Assembly: GCA_028565635.1 (NCBI GenBank)
Contig: JAOXYB010017631.1
Coordinates: 1-18,645 of the forward strand
Source: Phoronis ovalis
Lineage: Eukaryota; Phoronida; Phoronidae
Reading direction: 5' to 3'
DNA length: 18,645 nt
Shown piece by piece: positions 9,036 to 18,645 of the stretch. Each line of letters begins with the position of its first letter. The stretch's first letter is position 1. Position numbers and translations under genes: made by a program. The notes under the pieces are model-generated. The model had not been told where the DNA came from. It ran no database searches and saw nothing but the letters and a program-made list of their open reading frames with translations.

Positions 9036-12000
9036 CTAAATTTTGTCTTTTGCTTTTTGTTTGCTAGCTTCTCTTCGTCGTTTTGTTAAAGGATTTCGAG
9101 GATCAAATATTTCATATCTGTCTACTTCTGCAACATTAGCATCAATTACTTTTTTATCTTTTGTTTCAAACTCAAGCTTGTGACTTAACCTAAAACACAA
9201 AAACAAAATATTATTACAAAGAAGTATTTTTGATAAAAGCATAATACAGGTAACCCTCTCTAAATCTTACTGAATTTTACCTTGTTAAATAGATGCTTTC
9301 TTGAAAAATGTTTAAGAAATATTTATGAAAATATTTATTAGTACCTTATCTTCATAATAAACATGGGTTCACTGCTGGTCATACCCACCACTAAGTAGCA
9401 ATATGATTAGATTTAAAAAAAAGGTTAACTAAATAACATCTTTAGTTGCATTTTTAAACTTCATTAGCTTATTAGTTTCATGTACAGTAGTTACTTGATC
9501 ATGGTTTTCTTACAATCGAATTTTCTGATCATTCACCTTTCTCTGTTCTAGTTACAAGCTACTTGCATGAACTAGGTGGTACAGCAAAATGAACTCAATT
9601 CCACAATGGGTTCATTCAATCAATGAATTGCAATATCAGATGGCTTTATTTCACAGCGCCATCTGGTGCATACATATATATTTTATTACCCTTGCCTGCT
9701 GATGAGGCGATGACATCATAAGCTATACTTTGTAAGATTAATATTTTTAAATCTACACATGTCACTTGCATTAATGATATTAAAACTTTTACTGGACCAG
9801 ACTGAGTATTTCACGCCATTTATTTTCTACATTGCTAGCAGTTAACCACGGTGACAAAACATACCACTGAATATCTGCATCCTTCGCCTCTTCTTTATCA
9901 TCCTTCTCGTCACCTTGTGATTGTGCTGCGTGTAATTTGGACTGAAATTTTGCAAGAAGAGCTAACGTTTGTTGTTCACGTGCTGTGCCTTTCTTTGGCT
10001 GCTTCTTTTTGAGATCTTTATATTTTTGTTTTTCCTTTTTAAATTCTTCCACAGCCGTCACTTCCGTTGGTTGTTGCTCTGTAGAAATTGAAATGGGCTT
10101 GAAAAATAAGTTCAGTGGAAATGGTACAAGTAACAATATTTTTTAAAAGAAGGCCGTAACACTGGAAATTATCATGGGGGTGGAGTTGAAAAGAATAGTA
10201 TGCATATGTAACCATACACAAAACTAAATTATTATTAGAGTCGTTACACTTCCTGAGAAATTAAAGGCAAATGTTAACCAATGTAAGTTACGCATGGAAG
10301 TATGAACAAGAGAGATGCTATATGCCTCTGCTCAAAGAGCAAGAGTATTTTTATTGGGAATAGGGAGTTGTATGAAGTTTAATTACAGTGGTGTTGGGGC
10401 ATATTAAGTTTGCACTACTGTTACAATAATTTCAATTATAATGGAAGGGCGATGATAAATTTTCTGAAACAGCCCTAGTCTTAGTAGCCAATACTTATTT
10501 GGTAGTTGGTTATGGTATTGTCAAACAAAAGTTCTGGAAACTTTCATTTAAAAGGAAAAATTTGAAATCTTTTTAATTCAATCACACATGTCTTAAGCAT
10601 TCTCGCCTACTGAACAATGGACAAATTTTCAGCTTGATGATATCTTTACCCGATTTATCTTCTGGACTGCTTGAACTTTTTTCCCGCTGTTCCTTTCTTT
10701 TCTTAGCTTCCATCAGTTCCCTTTTCAACTGTAAAACTTCTTTCCTCAGCTCGTCACTAAAATGATGGAATGTTATTATTTGTGCTTTATAGGCTTTGGT
10801 ATCTCTAGTAAAACATTGAAAGGGTGACTGCATTTGTACCACATACACAATAACAAAACTAAATCTCTACTCATGCTCAATGTGAAAAGATATAGCAGAA
10901 AGCCTTTGTAGCAACAAAAAGTGAAATTTGTAAAAATACCTAGTACAATACAGGAAAAAACTTTGCTGCTAGTCAACCATATTGGAAGTGACCACTTTAA
11001 ATTATTAATATTTCCAATGCACAACTGGCTAATGAGTGAGTGAAATTAAACATGTACCTGGTGAGTGTATTAAATAACTATGAATTAGTTAAAGGATCAA
11101 GATATGGTGCACAGCGACGACAGCGCAAAGAGTATGACCATATGTTAGATGGGCAATTACTATTAACACTATCAAGTACATTTTATTAACACAATAAAGT
11201 TTATTGTTACAGGTTGTGAAACATGAGACATCAGATTGACAAAATGATTAAAATAATGTACCTCCTGCTAGTAGGTTTAATATCTCTTTCATCATCTGGA
11301 ACTTTTTCTGAGGTATCCCTTTTTAACTTTTTGCGAATCCTTTCTCTTGGACTGTTATTATCGGAATCACTCTAAATGTTTTGGTAGATTATAAACATTA
11401 TTATTTTTGACAATATCTATATTTAAGATAGGCATATTTCTGGTTTCTTCTAGAAAGGAAAAATCCTTTACCTGGAGTCAAGTATAAAACCTCAGATCCT
11501 GACAGACAAATGTTAAATAGAACCGGATACTACATTTCTGTAAAAATTCAAACACATACAGCATACTGACTAGCATTGAAAAAGGTTTGTGATTACTAGA
11601 CACTACCAACATATAGCACATACACACAAGTTTAACACTTTATTCTAATGCAGTACTTACCATTAAATAATAAACTAGTTAGCATGATTCTACAGTCTCA
11701 CAGCTTTCACTTGAGCATTTGAATCTGTAGGTGCATTTGTGCAATAAGCAGTTAAAGCTTCACTGAAATAAGCCCCATTTCTATTATGTATTAGGTGGAA
11801 CCTGCGCAACTTGCAAGATGCTACAGAACACGTGTTACAAATATGCGCCCCTTAATTACCTCATGACCACTTGAAGAATGCTCCCTATCCTTTTTTGAAG
11901 AGGTTACCTCTTCAGCTACAACAGCGGGTACAGAGCTGAGTCGAGGGTCATTTGTTAAGTCATGACTACTTTTGCTTTTTCCTTTTAGCTCCTGTTGTGA

Positions 12001-15000
12001 GACAAAATAAAAGACAAATGAAATCCAATCCATTAACAAGAACGCTTAACAACTCTTTCTAAGTTAATGGATTCCATTAACTTTTATACCAAACATGTAA
12101 CAATTTTAATTTTAAATAATTTCAAGCAAATAACAACATAAATGGTACAACACTGTCTACTTAATTAAATGTAATACAAGTTACCATGGTAACATTAGTT
12201 GTTTGTTCTTCATCCTCTTCAGCTTCCTCACCAAACGACAGTAGACTAAAATTTCTGGAAAAAAAAAACCATTTTGTTATTTGCTTCATTTTATTCGTTG
12301 TATCTGCAAATACTGAAGTTTGCTTACAAAGTGTTAAGTGGTCTAACAGTTATTTATTAATAAATCAAAAGCTGGTTTCACATTCTTATATTTAATAGTT
12401 AAGAGATCAGAATATTTGCATGCAATAGATAGTGTAGTGAAACAAACCATTGAACCTATAATTGAGAGTATTTTATGATTGATCAATCCACAACTCTCTG
12501 CAGAATCGCATGATTTATTGGTAATCACAGGCTAGGGAACTGTGGGGATTAATTGGGTTTTGTTTCTCTGTACCTAGCAGATGTAAATACATGTAGTTTA
12601 TTGGGGCAATGATGTGTTTAACAAATAATACATGTTAAGCCAGTTGATTATAAAGCATGCACAGCATTAATTATAACCTCATAGCAGCAAGTACATGATA
12701 ATCACAAACAAGTATCAAACATTTTATAGGGGCGCAACTGTTAAGAATGGTGAATCAAATTACTTCGTTGCTTTTGATCGACTTTTCTTTTGTTTACTCT
12801 CTTTTTCTGTGTCCTTTTTCTTTATTTCCCTCGGTATTATGTCATCAAATGGATTTGCCAAGACCTGTAAAAAAGAACTTGTATGAATTGTAATGTATGA
12901 ATTGAGTGTGAACTCAATAACATAATGCAAGTAATAACATAAGTAATAACGTAACGCATTAACTTATCTTGGTTTTTGCATTCTTTTTGCAACAACTGAC
13001 ATCATTCAGTCTTGAAAATCTAGATTTCTTTGATTGCTGAGCAAAATAGAGATAAATAAAGCGGGCCAAGCAGTACTCTGAAAAAATCTCATTAATTTTA
13101 ATGTACCTCAGTTTTGAGAATCTTGTGTGGGTGAACTGGTCTTTCTCCCTCACATTCAACTTCAGCTAGTTTCAGCATGTTGTAAACAGTATTGCCAGCC
13201 AACTACAACAAAAAAGATTTAACAAAAATTAATTGTCTTGTTTTCCCAATGCCTTTGCTGATTGTTATGCAAACAAGCACGTATTACTTTGACAACTATT
13301 TCTCAATTTTTGCTAAAATAAATAAACTTATCAGCTACTGCTCATTTTTGATTGCTCAGTTGGCTATAAACAATGCAAATAAAATATAGCATGCAGAATG
13401 TGGACGGAAAGCTGTTTGCAGATGAAAAGAACAAAACATGAGCTCTTTTATAGGATGTTGCAAATACTAAAATCATTATGAAGGAATTATTAGGAAATTG
13501 AAAGCAGCGATGAAACAAATGCTAGAACTAAAAGTGTATTAATACATCACTAAATTTAAAAGATTACAAAAGGGGCTAAAAATAGTTTAAAATAACTTTT
13601 AAAATGCATCTTATAAATTCTAGAAGCTTACTGTTGTGCACTTATTAGCTATAAGAAGTTCTTGGTGAAGCATAGCCTTTGATGTAAATTTCTAAAGATA
13701 AAACTTATATTTGTGTACGAGTCTTATATATAAATATAATGTACATTACCATAAACAAACGATTCCAGGACTATCTTTTGAAAATGATATCAGAATTAAG
13801 TATGTGCGGACAGCAGCTAAATTGAAATATCCTATAATGAATCAAGTCCAAAAAGAGCACCTTTCCAAAAATTGTATGTTTCTTGTTCAGCTCTGGTGCT
13901 TGGCCCAGCGTAAAGAAGAATTGACTTCCATTATCGTTGGGTCCTGAATTTGCCATAGCAACTAAACCTCGTCGCACAAAACGAAGTCTTGAGTGGATTT
14001 CATCCTGTAATAACATAAGATACCAGTCCAGTGTAATCATTGTAGCATACATGAGATTAAGACAACTTTAATTTATGATTGTGCCTCGACTACTTCTGTT
14101 CATTTAGTTGCTCTTTAGTTACATTCTTATTAGCGTGACTGAACTGTAATCAGTCAGTAAGAAAACACATTCAACACAACTTGTTCATACTTTGAAAGGT
14201 TTTCCATATATAGATTCTCCTCCTTCTCCTGTGCCAGTAGGATCACCTCCTTGGACAATAAACTCTGGCACCACACGGTGAAATACTGTACCATCATAGT
14301 ACCCTTCCATGCATAGCTGCACAAAATTTCGGCATGTTTTTGGGGTCTCTTTTGACCATAATTCTATGTCAACATCTCCACATGAAGTCTTCAACAGTAC
14401 CTGAAAAATTAAGAAATGCCTTTCACAATTATATTTAATTCGAAGTACTAGCTGAAAAGTCAAAAGCTGCTTATATACTGTGTAGGCTTACTTTATTCCT
14501 GTACATTCGTCCTACCTCTGTGATCTGCTGTGTTCAGCCTCCGTATGGTCTTGGGCTTTTCCCATCTCAAACTGGCCATACTACGAGTGTGGACTCGAAC
14601 CGTCAATCCACATTCAAGCACTTGTTTCCTACTATTCGAAACCTTTTTCCGGGTTTCGCACTGAAATTCCTGCTACTTGAACAGTCACTTCCGCAGGAAG
14701 TTGCCAGGAACTCGAACCAGCTGTTAGAGGCTCCGGCACTGCTGTTTGAGTCTCCAGAAATCTGTTCGTGTTTCTGGAAACTTGCGCGAATCAGAAATGA
14801 CAGTTTCCCTGAAGACAGTAAGTACTAGTTCAGGGATGGATTTTCCTGAATTCTGTTCATTTACTCACATAAAGTAAACTTAATCAGTGCTTCAACAAGA
14901 AATAATTAAATCCAAGTGAATTCTGCCATCTGTTACCTAACTACTGAAGGGCTACTTGCTATTGTGCTAATCCTGATCTGGTGAGTTCGTCTCTTGATAA

Positions 15001-15824
15001 TATGACGTGCGTGGCATGCCGAACAGTCATAAACTGCACATCCACTTTGACTTTGAGATAGGAACAAAACTGATGACCGAGTCGCAGACTGACCACAGCA
15101 GGGTCAAAGAGCTAGGACAACCTTGGCTTGATTTATGCCACTATTAATTAATTAATTTGCTATTATGCTATTGCCTTTTGTTGTCACTTGGTCTATTATT
15201 TAATAATTGAATCTGCATACAACACAGCACACTGGACCCGGAAGTTGTCTATTGCAAATTGCTTTTATCATTGTATTGACCTATAATCTTCATCGAGAGC
15301 AATAGTATGGGCAACCTAGTCCTGCAAGCATGATCCTACTATGGAGGGTCATGTCCGCCGCGTATCTCAAATCAGCCGAAGTTCAACTAGCCTTCACCTA
15401 TGCGCAATAGCTTTCTTTTCCGCTGATATGCTGTTGAATCTTTTATTAAGTTCTCTAGATACGGTGGTATAAGAAGCGGAATAGTTAAGGAATAGACAGA
15501 AGCAAAAATGTGGGTGGAATTCATTTATCTAAAATTTTACGAAAGTAAGTGTTTTCAAACTTCGGCTGGTTTGAAATAGGAGGTGGTCATGACCCTACTG
15601 ACAAAGCGTAGGCTGTCCCTAGTAGGGCCATGCTTGCAGGACTGTGGGGAACCATGCTTCCATTCTTTGTTGTTTTAAAATGTTCTTGTTTCATTTCGTG
15701 CCGGTGTGTCGACCAACACGTTATCGTATTCCAAGACTTCATGTTTTACTTAAATTACAAAAAGTGAACAGTATACACATACCTTTCCGATTGTAGGAGG
15801 CTCTTGGATGTATATGTTACTCAT
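9036..15824 (-). CDS. CWC27: Spliceosome-associated protein CWC27 (cyclophilin-type PPIase-like), 11 exons, complete
   Basis: Coding exons, 5' to 3': 15824-15783, 14400-14191, 14004-13861, 13202-13107, 12864-12764, 12254-12185, 11991-11860, 11371-11262, 10756-10650, 10078-9865, 9189-9036. All introns are GT-AG and phases agree, giving 459 residues (human about 472). It starts [10 protein letters not shown]. The cyclophilin fold covers about 1-170, with FHRVV (54-58), [12 protein letters not shown] (61-72), MAN (101-103), GSQFFFT (110-116) and HTIFG (127-131). Position 122, where cyclophilin A has Trp, is Glu, as in human CWC27, which is reported to lack isomerase activity. [13 protein letters not shown] (199-211) and KGKSKSSHD (224-232) are also family hallmarks. 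The rest is charged and low-complexity, with a coiled-coil-like stretch ([14 protein letters not shown]) and a conserved end ([15 protein letters not shown]). The protein belongs to activated spliceosomes, where CWC27 pairs with CWC22. It is divergent from SREK1IP1. Intron 1 (1.4 kb) is the longest and holds repeats. Confidence 0.97.
14490..14830. repeat. GC-richer block inside CWC27 intron 1, possible repeat insertion
   Basis: Composition differs sharply from the flanking AT-rich intron. On the minus strand it holds GGTTCGAGTCC (about 14590-14600), identical to a tRNA-type B box, and a second similar GGTTCGAGTTCC near 14708-14719. A convincing A box and tRNA fold are not seen, so a tRNA-derived SINE is only a possibility. 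A 102-codon open frame on the plus strand resembles no protein I know and is likely chance. Confidence 0.3.
15318..15643. mobile_element. Miniature inverted-repeat element in CWC27 intron 1
   Basis: The left end AGTCCTGCAAGCATGATCCT and the inverted right end AGTCCTGCAAGCATGGCCCT agree at 18 of 20 positions, and both continue with ACTA. Similarity resumes inside: GGGTCATG on both arms, then TCAAATCAGCCGAAGTT on the left against TCAAACCAGCCGAAGTT on the right, so the arms reach roughly 75-90 bases. There is no coding sequence. The ends resemble those of the element at 606-686. Target duplications were not identified, so the exact boundary may be a few bases further out. Confidence 0.7.
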
Positions 15825-16249
15825 TTTGATAACTTAAGCGGGTGCTAAAGCCACCTTTATCAAATGCATACGGAATATAAGTGGACAGATGCCAAACCGC
15901 GAGTTTTCAACAGGGCGCAGCCATTTTTGTTACCTTGTTTTCAATGATACCGTTCATATTTACTTATTTTGAAAGCTTGATTATTTTACTGTGTGTCTAT
16001 GTACTGAAACGATGAAAACTCAATAAATAACGCTTATTTTATTTAATGAATAGTGAATATGAAAAAATAATCTTAATATATCAATATGTGTTGAAACATC
16101 ATCTTCATTGTACATTGTGAAAGTAGGTAAACATCCTATTTCCGGTTGTTCCAAAAGTTAATGGCGGCGGTTAATGTTCATAGCTAACCGTAGCTAACCA
16201 AGTTTCTTTCAATTTAGGCTTACAGTTACTTCAGTTGTACCACTACGAT
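15825..16249. promoter_or_regulatory. Candidate bidirectional promoter of CWC27 and SREK1IP1
   Basis: About 425 bp separate the CWC27 start codon (15824, minus) from the proposed SREK1IP1 start (16250, plus). Visible motifs: GCAGCCATTTTT at 15917-15928, which on the CWC27 strand is AAAAATGGCTGC, close to the YY1 consensus; TTAATGGCGGCGG near 16159-16171, a YY1-like site facing SREK1IP1; and ATTTCCGGTT at 16138-16147, an ETS-like site (AACCGGAAAT on the other strand). A 10-bp unit TAGCTAACCR occurs twice in tandem at 16181-16200. There is no clear TATA box at the expected distance for either gene. YY1 and ETS sites near start sites are typical of TATA-less housekeeping promoters; the binding is inferred. 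Confidence 0.6.
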
Positions 16250-18555
<2,306 letters not shown>

Positions 18556-18645
18556 TATGCCCATCCACCATAGTGGAATGGGCATAGTGTCGTAGTGTAG
18601 GCGTCGTCGTCGTCGTATGTAACACTTTCTTTGTCTCGCGATAAC
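18556..18645. repeat. Palindrome plus GTC tract at the window edge (truncated repeat)
   Basis: TATGCCCATCCACCA and its near-perfect inverse TAGTGGAATGGGCATA form a hairpin at 18556-18586, followed by a GTCGTC-type run at about 18599-18618. The edge cuts it off. Such hairpin-plus-simple-repeat starts look like the end of a dispersed repeat; I do not recognise a named family. Confidence 0.55.

Noticed and set aside
14583-14606. tRNA gene on the minus strand suggested by GGTTCGAGTCC
   Set aside because: No acceptor stem, anticodon arm or convincing A box could be placed; kept only as a possible SINE hint.
14520-14828. 102-codon plus-strand frame in CWC27 intron 1
   Set aside because: No recognisable protein and it sits in a probable repeat block.

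Overview
The window is nuclear DNA of an invertebrate animal. It is AT-rich, its genes are split by GT-AG introns, and it carries small inverted-repeat transposons, a LINE relic and microsatellites. Protein similarity and repeat style suggest a lophotrochozoan, possibly a bivalve mollusc; this placement is inference and low confidence. All gene models below were built by hand from reading frame, splice sites and phase, and from recalled homology. No search was run.

Layout. Positions 1-6180 hold no gene I can support. This stretch contains fold-back repeats (about 264-435 and 606-686), a GA-rich satellite (about 1710-1805), the decayed end of a non-LTR retrotransposon on the minus strand (about 3840-4130), and otherwise AT-rich unique-looking DNA. 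From 6227 to 8611 a five-exon plus-strand gene encodes a single-pass membrane protein: signal peptide, one C-type lectin-like domain with degenerate Ca2+/sugar motifs, a Thr-rich mucin-like stalk of about 300 residues, a transmembrane helix and a short tail. Converging on it, with only about 420 bp between stop codons, is an eleven-exon minus-strand gene (15824 to 9036) for CWC27, the spliceosomal cyclophilin-like protein; its reading frame is complete at 459 residues. Its first intron (14401-15782) carries an inverted-repeat element and a GC-richer block.

Divergent from CWC27, starting near 16160, is the 5' part of SREK1IP1, a CCHC zinc-knuckle splicing regulatory protein; the gene runs off the right edge. 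Its second intron contains a well-formed 458-bp inverted-repeat transposon with 9-bp target duplications. The window ends in a palindromic repeat next to a GTC-rich tract.

CWC27 and SREK1IP1 both act in pre-mRNA splicing and, as I recall the human map, are also head-to-head neighbours in vertebrates. The shared promoter (15825-16249) has YY1-like sites facing each gene and an ETS-like site, so this looks like a bidirectional promoter kept over very long evolutionary time. The lectin-like gene has no evident functional link to this pair. I found no wholly new multi-gene system; the most novel single item is the mucin-stalked lectin-like receptor.
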